Part shown: in pieces, positions 30,601-44,000 of the stretch | Layout: each line of letters begins with the position of its first letter | How positions within the stretch are numbered: position 1 is the stretch's first letter | Assembly: GCF_041260155.1 (NCBI RefSeq) | Contig: NC_091938.1 | Coordinates: forward strand, 13,421,428-13,485,427 | Reading direction: 5' to 3' | Origin: Ptychodera flava | Taxonomy: Eukaryota; Hemichordata; Enteropneusta; Ptychoderidae | Length of the DNA: 64,000 nucleotides | Made by a program: the position numbers and the translations under genes | Notes under the pieces: generated by a model | The model's input: the letters and a program-made list of their open reading frames with translations, nothing else | Told to the model about the DNA's origin: nothing | Databases searched by the model: none

Positions 30601-33600
30601 CATATTTGTAGATGACCCCCTCAGCGTCTTACCGAACGTATGGTTAAACAAAAAGCCAGAATTGTCTGGGAAACGCATTATTTCTTGGGTCTTGACGTGA
30701 CCAAGGTCGTGTGCCCTATCCCCTGAAAATGCGAGAACTTTAAAGAAGGCCAAGTCCCTTGCTAACACATAGATCTGTGATGGGCGCCTGCATACTTTTA
30801 TCTGCTCGATTATATACTCAAAGACCCGTCTCATTTTATTCAGAAATAATGGGGTTGCCTGCTTTGGGGTTATCATGGACCTCGCTTGTTCTTCGGCTGA
30901 CTTTTAAGATATCTATGAACTAATACTGAATCGACGGGTTTGGTCGGGGGAAACCAACTTGTGTCGCCACAGCTTTGTAAAAGGTGCTTAATTTAGAGGT
31001 CATATTTTTGGCTGTGGTGACCCGGATTCTCTTGGGGCAGTGACATGGTTGGTGAGACCCAGACTGGCCTAAATAAGGACATGTTACTTCGTGTACTCTT
31101 GTCTTAGCGTCCTTGTCTTTATAAATCAAAAATCTGACGATGTCTTGGGATGTAGCCGTCCACACGGTTTTGGGTTCACTCAAACTCGCTAAAAATGTTT
31201 CAAATTGTTGGACCAAACGATCCTTTTGCACATCATATGGGGAGCGTTTGCCCAGCACTTCTTCCATGCGTCGATCTATTGTCGCTAGATCAACACAGTG
31301 AGCTTTAGTGGCTGCGGGACTCAGCTGCGGCGGTTGAGGCATTTTGGAATCACATAACTTGCAGATCGGGGGATCCTGATTGTAACTTCCGCACATCCAA
31401 CATGCCTGTGGTGATAGAAGAGCAATATGCGTTTAAAAGCGGATAAACATGGACTTAATGTTATATAGCTTGTGAATGGTTGTTAAATTTTCAAACAGCG
31501 GTTTCACTGTTTTAATTCATCACATTCATCTCCGCTTGAGGTTGCCGGTGCCACGAATCTTGCTGCAAAGAGTTCACACGGAGTACTGCATGGTTTATAA
31601 CCGTCTGTAGAGGGCGCTAATATAACGCCTGAATCTCCACGATTGGCCAACTTAAGTATTCGTACTGCCAAATGTGCTACCATTGGCCAGAAAGCGGGGT
31701 AACTGTTGTCTTTGTGTATAACGACTGTTGCGTTGAGGGAGTTGTTGACAATGTGTTTTACGACTGGATGCGTAAGCGAGAACGGCGGGTACAGGTAAAT
31801 GTTATCGTCGCGGGAGAAATGGTGATGGAAGAAATCTACACCTGCACTGTTATGCTGAGGGAAGGGTGAAATAAAGTCCTTTAGCCTTGCATTTGAGTAT
31901 GTAGCCATACCGTCAAGAGTGTGGGGCCCGAATTCTCTTTCTAATTTATTCCACGTTTGGTCGGACAGCTTCGCGTTCATCATAGATAGTTCCCTTGACG
32001 CTCTGTCGGCTAAGTTTTGTTGGGAGCGAACATGAGCGATGTTTAATTGGGTGTTGTGCTCGATACAGAAACTAAATATTTTCTTAAGCAAATCGTTGAG
32101 GCTGATAGATTTAGATCCTGGGAAACCTGCATTCCAGGCGTGTACAAGAACGGCTGAATCGGAAAAGACGTTAAGTCGGGTGTTTGTAACTTGTGGTCCA
32201 ACAGCAATCAGAGCTCTAGCAAGGGCTTCAGTTTCTTTTTCATTAATTGATTTTTTTCTCCATTCGTCTTCCCAGCTGTCGCTAAATGTAAGCGATTTTG
32301 TAGAATTTGGTTTGAATACTGCCCCCCACTTATGTGAACTCGAATCTGTATACAGTTGCAGGGTGGTGTGTCTCTCCTCTAACCATTTGAAGTGGGATGC
32401 AGTTTGAACGATCTTTATCCACCACTTTAGCTCCTCCCTAAGGGGATTATTGACGCGGACAAGGTTTTGTGCTGACGTCTGGGCTTTAGACAGAGCGTGG
32501 GCCATTTGTCTGATGTAAATCCGAGCACATGGAATTGCGAGGGAGAATGAGATGCACTTAACTTTCTGCAGCGTCGTGATCAAGATAGCATGTTTAGCTA
32601 AGGCGGACTCCACTAATTCGACAAATCGCGCTTTCTTACTATCGGGAATGATAAAGGCCTGCAAGGTCGTGTCGACTGTCATCCCTAAGAGAACAAGCGA
32701 TCTGACCGGTAAGAGGATGCTTTTATCTAAGGCTATGAAGTAGCCAGTGGAGACGCATAAATGCAACAGAATGTATGCGGCTGCCTCGGACAGCTCCCGA
32801 TTTGACCAGCTATTTATTTGGGAAGCAGTTGAGAGGGCGGCGACCCGCAATGGCCCAACGTGCCTGTCATCGATGTATTGCAAACAGGGTACGCCAAGCA
32901 TTCGGGCATAACTGGTGATTGTATAGCCCAATGTGTGATAAACATATGCAGAGGATTTCCACCCAAACGGGAGTGTATTATTGACGTACCATATCCCAGC
33001 CCATTGAAAACCAAAATAAATTCGATCTTCGTTTTTAATTAAGACATGGTCGTAGCCGCTCTTGTCATCGCATTTACAATGATAATCATATCTATCTAAG
33101 TATCGAGACACCTCGACCAACTTGTCTAATCTAAATGGCTTGTCTGCAATCCACAGGTTTAAAAACCGCATGTCTATGCACATGCGAGGCTTTTGGGCTC
33201 TATAGTGATTGGCATAACGATATGTGGCGGTGGATCAATCCCTACCGAACCATACACAGAAATAGCACCAGTTCTTATCCTATCGCGGATAGTTTGAGAA
33301 ATGAAATCTACGTAATTTTTACACAGTGGGTTGTTTGAAAAGACCTTTGGAGGTGGCTTTGGGGAATCATAGAAAGCGCCCTTAAAAGTCCCTTTGAAAT
33401 GTGTGAAGTAGCTGGAGACACTCGCTCCATTCTTGACCCAGTCCATAATTTGGTCGTGGTTACTTGCGCACGTGGCTATGTCGGACCATGCCGTCTGGTG
33501 TGTTTGTGTATTTCGCCGGCTACAAATTCGTTTGGGTTCCGGAATGACAACAGGCGTGGGGAAGCTTTTTGGAGCCCTGCTGCCACTGTTCGTACGTCAG

Positions 33601-33965
33601 GGAGATGTTGGTCCTGCCCGGGGGCGCCCTCAAGAGTTACCCATGTGTAGTCAGTTCTACGGGGAGGCCGGTTTCCAGCAGTGTAGGATTCCCATGGTTG
33701 TGGTATCGGCTGAAATGAAGGGAACGGGAGGCGGATAAATTTGGTGAAGGAGAGGGAAACCAGCTTTTACACAAGGAAAACCAAAGGAAACGAGGTCTTG
33801 AGGGAGCCCCCTAGACAGGACCCTGCAAATGCCGGGCTGCATAAAATGCAAAGGGTCACGTGGACCCTCCCTGCTTTCGGGGGTCGGGCGGGTTGGGTTT
33901 ACATGAAATCGGATGGAGAGAGAAACTAAGGCTGTATTCCTACATATATACCGACGCAGGTGGAC

Positions 33966-33996
<31 letters not shown>

Positions 33997-34982
33997 GAAC
34001 GACGAGGTAACGCTCTATAAAGTGCTAGGACACATACATGTAAATTTTTTAAGTTTTAATGGCGATTGGTAAATATACGAAGGTACACATCATAGCCTTG
34101 ACAGCATTCCTATACATCTGTGCTAATGATGGTGAGTATGTATGTATCGGTGTTTACTGGTATGGCTGGGGATATGGGTGTAACGTGTGTGCGCTTGTCA
34201 GTGGAATGCGTGGGGTAAAAGTACTTGTGGGATATGAATGCATGTATACATAAACACTGTCAGGGCAGGAGTTGGAGGAATATCGCCAAGGTCATCAAAA
34301 TGTCATGCCTTAGGTAGGCAAATTATGTCTTCTTGTTAGGGCAGGCTCTGGCCATATGACCAGTTTCTCCACATACAAAACATGCAAACGAATCTGCGTT
34401 TCTCTTCTGGCGGGCGTAGGGCTCGTATCTCTGGTTGGAGGAGCGGAACTGGCGAGGGGTTCCCTGCACATTACGCATGAATTTTGTGACTTTGGCTGCA
34501 ATCTCCTCTTCCTCCTTGTTACCAAGTAGCAGGACTAGTAAGCGGCCGGCGTCCTTCCCAAAATCGTTGGACTCGAACTGTGCGAGAACCGCTCGGTAGC
34601 GGGATAGCTTCGGGTGTGCTGCTACCGTAGCTCTGTCGACCAACGCTCTGAGGGCGCTAATCAGCTGTGGTCGGGTCGTCAGGGAAGGCGTGTGGGCCAT
34701 CTCCATCACCTTAGCTAAGGCATCGTCTACAGAGGCCGTTTCGGCTTTGTCCTGCAGTTTCTTGAGTTGTTGCCTGAGTGTTTCCAACTCATCAACCTGT
34801 AAAACGAAAACGCAAACAGTCAAGGCAACAGGCACGCCCTTTTATCCCAACGCTAAACACCATTGGGCACTTTGCCGAACCACCACAGTGGTCTATCCTT
34901 TGGTCGTGAGATTTTGAGAAAAGTAGCCGAAAAAGGAAACTATGGAGCGAAACATAAACATGTGTTGTCACGTAGCAATGTA

Positions 34983-35017
<35 letters not shown>

Positions 35018-38000
35018 AATGTCTTTTTTTTTTTTTTTTTTTTTTTTTTTTAGGCCGAAAAAGTAAATGACTGCTTGTTTTGTTGTTGTTTGTTTGTTTG
35101 TTTGTTGGTTTGTCTTGTTTTATATTTATTTTTTGGAAGCCTCCGTAAGAGACGCTGTGAATTATTGTTGTAAGGCCCTGCTCGGCCACCAGATCAAAAG
35201 GAAACGAACCTCTGTGACTAGCAGGTTCGGCATGTCAGAGGTTTCCCTCGCAGCGAACCCCTTAGCGGGTAAGGCTGCTTGGCACAGTCTATTGGCCACC
35301 CTCGCAGGCACTCGCCTACCTGGGCCTTCAGCAATACACATACAGTTTATCGGCAACACTCGCAACGAACCCCTCTGCGGGTCCGACTGCCTGGCCGGAT
35401 TACTGGCCACCCTCGTAGGCACTCGCCTACCTGGGCCTGAACCTGACGGATGTACGCGCGACAGGAAAGCATGGGAAAAGAGGTAAATGAAAAAATGGAG
35501 AAATTTTGCGAATATGGCTACCCCCTCCCAAAAAGTTATTTTGTAGTGAAAAAAGGGAAACGGCGGTCGACCGCACGAGTTTTTTTAAGGCGTGCCAGTG
35601 AAGAAAAAAAAAATGGTAATGGGGATGGTGCTTGGCAAGCCTTTGCAAGAAAGATTCTACGGCAAATCAAACGAGAGCATTCAGCTGCCGGGAAGGAAAC
35701 CCGGTGACCAAACTTTTGAGTGTTTACAGTGAGAGAAAAGGTATTGGCAGAGGGATGTGCAAAAAATTTGTCAAAAAGCCAAAGTGAAGGGCTGTTACCC
35801 TCAATTCCAGACTCTGACGTGGTCGCAACGTTAACAGAAGCAGAATTTGGCGCGGGCCATTGCGCGTACATCCTTAACAGCAATATGCGTATTTATGGAA
35901 GTGGCAAGTACAAAAAGACATACAAAGAACGGACTGCCACACTGGGCCAGAAAATCAAGACGACACTGAGCCAGGTGTGGGTTCAGGTTTAGCTACGAAC
36001 AAAGCTTAAACCATACCAGAAGGCGGCACTACGACACGAGACAAAGGGAAGCTCAACAGGTGGCCGTAAGGAGCAGCAAAAGTACACGGTGACAGGCGAC
36101 ATAGATAACGACATGTAAACGAGCAAGATAGAAAAAAAAAACAACTAGACACCGCACAGAAAGTACACACAGCGAAGTCGCTACTCACCTGCCCAGCATT
36201 TTGTATGGTTGGTTGCTCTCCTCCGGCTGCTCCTGGGCCTGTAGTAGATTGGGTGGCAGTCGTAGTTTGGTGCGCTACACTGGCTGACTGAGCGACACGG
36301 GTTTGGGATTGTTGGCCAGTAGGTGGACGTTGGCCGGCATGCGCTGTGACGAAGGCTTGAGTAGCGGTGGTAGGAGCTTGAGAAGGAGCTTGAGTCGCCA
36401 TGACGTGCCACCGTTGGTCAATTGCAAAGGAGGGAGAACATGCGGCTGTGTTGCTTCCTATTTATACCTACTAATTTGCATGTTGCGCATTGATATCGCT
36501 GCGTGATGCGGCTTTGAATATGCGTCAGACTACCGGTATGGCGTGGCAGCCATTTTGATTATTGATTACACGTGTCAAAGGTCACATCGAATTAAATCGA
36601 AAGTAGCATTGATTATGTCTAGCTCAACTTAATTGAAGTCTTCACTGACTGATTTAATGGAGGCTACTGTAATTTCAGAGTTTTATTAGATCATGTCTCC
36701 ACTTTGTAGCCCAGAGCCAATCGTAAAATGAACAGGCTATTTTGTCTTTCTGATCTGTGCCGCATATACAACACTGTGGCAAAAAGGTGCAAAACGGTTC
36801 ATGCTGTATATTTGTAATGATTCTGGTATTGTTCAACACAATATCTTCTTTTATCAGAGAGATGTTATAACCTTATGTTTATTCCATTGTGTGGACACAC
36901 CCCATATGTAAGACAGTGGGTGACAGAAAAGATGACTACCCAGCTTGCTTAAGGTAGCTTTCCGCCTTTGCGACGACCTATTTTCAAACGTGAATTTTGC
37001 CATCAAGATGTGTACTTTTACCCAAGTATTATATATCACCTGAAAGCTATTTCTATGAATTTTTTTGTTTTATCGAGAAAATTAGTGTGCGATGAATTTT
37101 TTTGAAGATCTTAGTGAAAGTGTAAAGAAAATGGGTGATCTCACGTAAAACAGTTTAAGTCTGAGCGGAGAGGGGCTATTGTTTAGGTGTTAACGGGCAA
37201 TTGGTCTTCAGAATACTGGCTACAAAACCGTGTCTCAGATTTTTGAAAAAGGCCTTAGTTTTTTCACATCGTTGAGTCAAAGTTTATCCACCGATTAGTC
37301 TTACAATGCCGCCTAATTAAGCAGCAATAACTCGACTTTAAAAATCTTCATAAAAAAACTGAGACACGGTTTTGGAGACAGCCTACTTGACAAACGTCTG
37401 TGAAAATCTGGTGAACTTCCGTTCTTGCGTTCTCGAGTTAAACTCTTTTGAACGTGCTGCAATGTGACAAAATGCCGAACTGAGAAAAAGGCGATTTAGT
37501 AAATTGGTTCGGGTTTTTCCTTTTGAATGGCAATAAACAATGTACTCAACCGACAAAACACTAAAACCAGATAGTGAAATCAAAGTGTTCAACTTCAACA
37601 GTATATTCACTCATTGAAATCAGTGTCAACGGTCGAAATGAGGCTAAAAAGGGTGAATTTTGGGATCGTTGTACTCTTTTTAGAGCGCAATCTACACAGT
37701 AGCTGATGAGTAAATAAACTTGGGGAGTGCCAGGGAAGGGATTATGCATAATCTGTTGACTGATTAGTTGTAAGGTTTAAATAGAGTATTAACTGTTCGA
37801 CCTAACTGTCGGAACTGCTACGGCACCTCGATGCCGTCTACACGAGCGCTCGGACTTATTACCTCCATGACAAGCGTACACTACAGTGTAAGTTTATGGC
37901 AGCATTCGATTCGACCTCGGAAACGACTCACGGCTGCGGAATGAAAGCGAGCCCGATGAGTGATATAGAGAAAACAATATTGGCTGACAACAAAAATATC

Positions 38001-41000
38001 TGCGTTTGTATGTGGATGTACATTTGCGGTGTCTGTGATCATGGAGATAAAAAGAACAGCTCCATGCTGTGATCCATTACGGTTAGAGTAACCGAGGATT
38101 CTAGCGAGAAGCCATTTTTTAGATCTTCACGCGCCTTGAAAACCGATTAACACTTATCAAACTACGAGCATTTCTGAGACAATAGTTCGTCCTCACTCTG
38201 TACAGCATTTCTGTGGGTGAAGACCGTTTCTGGAGTCATTTATGCTAAAATGAGCCAATCGCCTGTCGGCGGCATAAAAGACAAAGGAGAGAAGTTGAGA
38301 AAACATGAACATAGAGAAAAGTACGTCATTTCATCAAGCGCAAGTTGCATGCGATAGACCGCTCGTCAAGCGTCATACGTCACAGATAGATAACTCTCTG
38401 CTGTCGTTCGTATCCAACATGAGTACCATCGATTCCAGGCGAATATGATATCAGACCCGTCTTCATTACATGTAAATTTCAGGATTAGGATGGTGTTTTG
38501 CACTGTATTCAAGTAGTTAGCCGTAAGCGTCGCATTCAATGGTTTACCGACCAATGATGACATGTTGATGAAAACTCAGGGCGATTAAGTTATTACGTTG
38601 TGACGGTCAAATTCATATTGAAATTTGTCTTCGGTCCTGCAGCATTTTGGCTACTGCCATGATAACTGATAACAATGTTGTCGTGTCCATTCCCATAAAA
38701 TCATTTGATTCACATGCATTCGTCCTGTGTACGATGAACATTTGTTAGTCGACGTATGTTTTTACCTTGTCAAGGTCGGTAACGAAATGGGACAAGGAAA
38801 AACGGGACCGCGGGATTGAAACGACTTCGACATTATCAGTTCACTGCCATTGTGCCAAAACGTCTGCAAACCAAAGCAGCTATTGTTTTGTGGCGTGTGA
38901 TTTCTGCATCGCTACGTATTTTGCCTTGGGAAAATTTCCTGTCGATGTCTTGAAGCCCATGCAATTTATTTCCACCTTGTATTTTCTAATCCCAAGTAGT
39001 TCAAGTGCCTCGGTTTCTGATATTTCATTTTTATTCATAAATTGTTCAACTCACTCAGTATTCTCATCGAACGGACAATGTCGGGTTTCTAGACCTTTTG
39101 GCGCAAAGTCATTTCGGCCGCACAATTTCCGACGCCAAGACGTTTAGGCAACGCGACCAAAGTCGTTTCGGCACTACCTGGTTGGGGGAACTTGGCCAAA
39201 TGTTACAAATCAAAACACTGAGAATATAGTGTCAGCATTCACATGCTTTAAAGTTTGTGAGAACATGGTGAAAAACCGTGAGGAAAGAGTTTCATATCAT
39301 TTTCAATAGCAATAGCCGCCGACACTGTCAAAGTTTGAAAAGCGGCGCCTAAACGGCACTGTAAAAGTCATACTGGTCAGAACGCAAAGGTCACGCTTAT
39401 GAATATGACTGGTCTGTCAGTTACTTATAAGTTTGAAGGGAAAAAAATAAATCGTAACGGGGGTGTCGAAATGTCTTGGGGCCAAAAGAAGCCGAAACTT
39501 CGGCCGAAAGAGGCCGAATGTTGCTTGAATGTTGAGATGTGAAGGGTGTCTGTTGCGGTATTCAAGTGTTCCCGCTGTCACTGAGGCCGCCAATGGAACG
39601 TACCATTTATGTATACGGGACAGCCTCTTCAAAGATGTTTAACATTACGAAACTTATCCACCACTCCTGGTGCTTTTACAAAAGCACAAAAATGTCCCAG
39701 ATAAAACATTTAGTGTGTGGGCCATTTTTGTAATCTGAAATTGTACCGTCAACAATGTCATAAGTCTGACCTTGTCCGATTGTGTCGATAAATTATGATC
39801 TTTTGGGAGCGGCCACCCCTATGAGAAAAACGGTAAGACCCACCTTTCGCCAGGTACACTCTATGGTCTTGACCCAAGCAGTGAACTGTAGGTGTTAATG
39901 GGATTTTCACAGCGGATGTTGTCTAAGTGCATGTGAATACTGTGACGCTGCTTGCTTAGCGTAATCCCCTTGTCAATCAAGACTTAACGGTAGTCTCAAA
40001 CGCCAAAATGTACACCTGTGCCTCTCGTACATTTTATTCCAAATTTTACCCAAAAACAGGAACTTCACGACCAAGATATTCTACACACAAGGAAGATCAA
40101 TATTATAGGAATACTTTTCAGGGATAAAAGAAAAATCGTGTTTTTATCTCAAATACCAAAACAAAGGCGGAAAGCTACCTTAATTATGACAAATCACCGA
40201 AACAGAATAATAGGGCAATAAAATGAATCATACATCCTACTTTCCCTCAGAGCCCTTTTATGTTTACATCCCTTATATGTCTACCTGACTATTATCAAGA
40301 AACATTTGGTGTGGGCCAACTGCTACATTGTAACAAAAATATGCAAAGTGAATTAGTTCACTAGAAACCGACATGCTATCTAATGTGCAAAAAAGGAAAA
40401 GGTCAAATTTTACACCTGTCCATACAAAACATGATACCTTATTTCTTCTTTGACTTTCTCATGTTACAACCCTGCTATTGATTTACCTGTCTCTGTGGAT
40501 GTATTGAATACGGTGTATCTGTGTAGCTGACATTGCTTTCTTGTGATGTCTGACGGCCGGTTACTTGCTTTTCCAACTTAGATATGCATGCTTCCAGTTG
40601 GTCAACTTGTTCGTTCAACTCTCGCATCTGTTGGTAAAACAAAAAAAAATAAATATTATATTGCAGATCCAAAATAATCACAGCCACAATCATGAATAGA
40701 TACACGGAAATAAAATTAATAAAAATATACTGAAAATTAAATAAAATATACTGATCAAATGACACTTGGTATTGTTGAATTTCATGAAAATTACCTTAAA
40801 TGGACAATGAATTTTTCATATCTTATAATTTCTGAGGATCTGAACACCTTACAACAGTGGGCGTATGTAAATATAAATTTACAAATTTTATTGTTTTTAC
40901 TTTTTTCTCACCTGATTAGCAGATGTGAGCACATCTTCAGCTGAGTCAAGCACCTCCCCCTGCTTGAGAGACACCTTCTTTGTTAGGTTTGCGATTTCCA

Positions 41001-44000
41001 GACTTTCTTTCTTTTTCGGCAAAGATTTCGGCGATGGCGGTGGGGTGGGTCTGTGCGCCCTCTCCATGTCCCTCATGCTTCCTGAACCTCTCTTGAATGA
41101 TTCCTCATAGACGCTTGCCATGTTGTAAAAGTCGATGTCATCCTCGTCCGATGAGCATCCTTTATTGGACATCTCCTCCTCGTCTTCTTCCGATTCGCCA
41201 TAATCAATATCGGAACCGGAGGCCACCGTAGACGACGCGATTGATCTCACGGAATCAGAGTCTGCCCCAAGGTCATCGTGAAGGGTATGCCGTGGAGAGA
41301 GTCTTTCAACCCGAAAATGGTCCTCTGGCCGGATAATCCCGTACTCTTCATCTTGGCTGTGTTCAGAGAGTCTGCGCAGACTCTCTGACGTTAAAGCACC
41401 GATGCTGACCATTCCTTCCTCCTTTGGCGCAGCAGCTTGAAGGGAACTGTCAACTCTCTTTCCTATGACCTCTTCGGAGATGACCTCACATTTGTCAGCT
41501 GTTTCTTCGTCGAAAACATCATCTCCAAGATCCCTTCTGGTTTCACTCAGATCCTCTGTAGTTTTTGCGACATCTGGAATCTGCCCGGCAGCCTCATCTG
41601 CATAAATCCCATCAACCTCAGTGATGTCCATTTCATATTCTGTTGGAGAGGGAGGGTTTTCCTTCGCAGCAAGCAAAGACCCAATATAGTTTCCGTTTTT
41701 CTCATCACTTGGAGAGTGATACAAGAGATCTCCATAGTCAGCGTACGCGTGCACGGGTCTTTCATATTCAAAGCTTTCTGGGGTTGCTACCTCTTCTACA
41801 GGGCTGCCAGAGGCATTTACAGGCTCCGTGCTCACTTCTGACATATTTTTCTCACGCTTTTCAAGTTCCAGAATCTCAAGTGTTGGTGATCGACTGATTG
41901 AGCTATCAGTCTCCCCTGACAATTCCTCTGCACCGCCATTCTCAACATGATTGGGTTCGACAATGTCTGGTACCTGTTGCTGAACGGTGACTTCTGCTTG
42001 CTTTTCTGGAGGTGGTGACGTTCCTTTCACATCCGGCGACTTCACAGGTTCTGTAATCTCAATGGTTGGTATTCTTCCAAATGATGCTTGTTTGTCTGCA
42101 GCATCAGATTGCACCTCTTCTTCAGCTTCCTCGTTCACGTCTTTCAGATGTTGCCCGGTGATGGCACTCTCATACGACGGCGGTCTCAGGTCCTCGCTCG
42201 TGTCCTCCTCATCACTGTACTCAGGGAGAAGTCTCTGGTCATGGATGTTCAAACGCATTACAGGTTCATTGTCAACGGTCTCTTCCAAAGAGATCTCGTA
42301 GTGGTCACTGATGTCACTATTGGCGTCATTTTCAATGTCCCCGGTGCCTCTGACTCTGGGCAGTATCCCTGGAAGAGGGTCCTGCTGGTATATGATTCTT
42401 GCACGGTGGAGGGCACGATCGTCTCCTCCGATGCAGCGTCACTGTCGCCAGTGATGAAGTACTGTTCAAGCGGGTCAATGGTTTCTTGTGTGATGACTTC
42501 TTCTTCTTCTTCTTGCACGCTGTGCTGATGAACCTGCTCTTTGATGACATCAGGAAGATCATGTGGTACACTCTCCACCTGGGTGATGGTCACTGTCTCG
42601 ATGGGCTCTTCCAGAATCTCCGTTGTTTCCTCAGCCTCCGGAGGAACCTCAACTACTGCAGCCTCAGCTTTGAACTCCTGGGAAATTTCTCCATTGACGA
42701 ACGGCGTGGGAATTTCATCACTCTGAAATGAAACATGCACAGGTGATTTCACATCAGCCTTTGCTGGGCTCGACTTAACGATTGTCTTAGCAACTGTTTC
42801 CATGGCAACTGCATCTAACCTATCACACATGCCGACCACATAGTTAACGAGAGATTCAATCACCTCTTTGACAACTCTATCAATAGCTTCCTTTTCCTCA
42901 AATAATTGGGCCTCGGTGATTTCTTGCAACAACTGTTCCGACTTTGACAGTTCTTCATCAATGCGGGCTTTGGCTTCCCTGTTTTTGTCACGTTCATCAA
43001 GTCCAAAGGGCTCTGTTTCTGATAGCGGGGTCAGGTACTCTAAATTGGAATCTGTGGAATGCTCTGACAAAGCCATGGAACGCCGGTCCCACTCACTTTT
43101 GGACAGGCATTCATCAGAGCTGTCCTGTGTGAATTTTTGCAACTGATGCATGAACTCTGGAGACCTGATGTCCTCCGGAGTAAAATAACCCTCGCTCTTA
43201 ACCGTCTCTGAGCTTGTACTCGTCGACATTGCCAGCCGTTCCATTTCTGCCTCAATGTCATTGTCAAGGTCATTGAGGTTGTTCGACTCCTCTGAGGCCC
43301 TGCTTGGAGGAGGCGTCGCTGGGGTGGACAGATTACTCTGGCTGCTCTCTGAGGGGAAGTGAGTCTCAATTGAGTCCGACAAATCATTGTTTTCCAAACT
43401 GGAACTGGACGCAGATTCTAGGGATTCTGACTTTGATTTCAATGTTTGTGAGGGCTGCTTTTTGCCATTTTCAGATTCTTTTGCACTGATTTCCTCACTC
43501 GGCTGGAAATCACTCATGTTTTTGTGTTGCGTGAACTCTTGCTCTTCCCTCAACACTTCTGTCTGTGTCCCATCGACGTCACCTCGGTCCTCTCCAAGTC
43601 CGCATGCAGCATGCAAAGCAGAGCTGTCAGTCACATCCTCATCAACATCAACCAAACCCTCGGATGCCTGATCCATATCAACACTCCCATTCTCCCCTCC
43701 CTCGGGCACCTCCCCTCTTGGCCACCCTTCATTCCCACTCAGCAAGCCATGCATAAACCTCTCATCCTTCACAAGTTGCTCTTCTGTGTCCAGAGCTGAT
43801 GTGTCTGGTGGCGGAGCGCTGTTCATAATGATATCTTCCTTGATTGGAGATAACTGACTCCCTTCTTCTGGGGAGCTGGGCTCAACATAGGTTGGCGTCT
43901 CACTAAATCTGACCTTTTTGGGGCTCTCCAGCTGCGATGATCTGTCGTCGGCATTCACCAATGGAGTACCAGTATCACTCTCATCCAATCGTGGTAGAGT

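Larger units (their letters stand above)
29381..36520 (-). mobile_element. Ngaro-like tyrosine-recombinase retrotransposon
   Basis: A 7.1-kb element read on the minus strand in the order A1 repeat, gag (two exons), reverse transcriptase-RNase H, tyrosine recombinase, B1, A2, B2. The split direct repeats (A1 at one end, B1-A2-B2 at the other), the absence of an integrase and the recombinase with Arg, His-x-x-Arg and Tyr residues place it in the DIRS order. Gag-RT-RH-YR order with split direct repeats fits Ngaro. No methyltransferase domain was seen. It inserted in the same orientation as the host gene, in the intron between exons 40487-40627 and 28852-28908. No target duplication was found, as expected for recombinase-mediated insertion. 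Frameshifts in pol and YR indicate a dead copy. Confidence 0.88.

Noticed and set aside
35067-35992. Open frames of 70-140 codons in the gag intron
   Set aside because: They overlap direct repeats and poly-T runs, lack motifs, and lie between well-supported splice sites.
41437-43799. Many open frames of 60-146 codons on the plus strand, and off-frame ones on minus
   Set aside because: Shadows of the large acidic minus-strand exon; that frame has consistent splice phases and composition.
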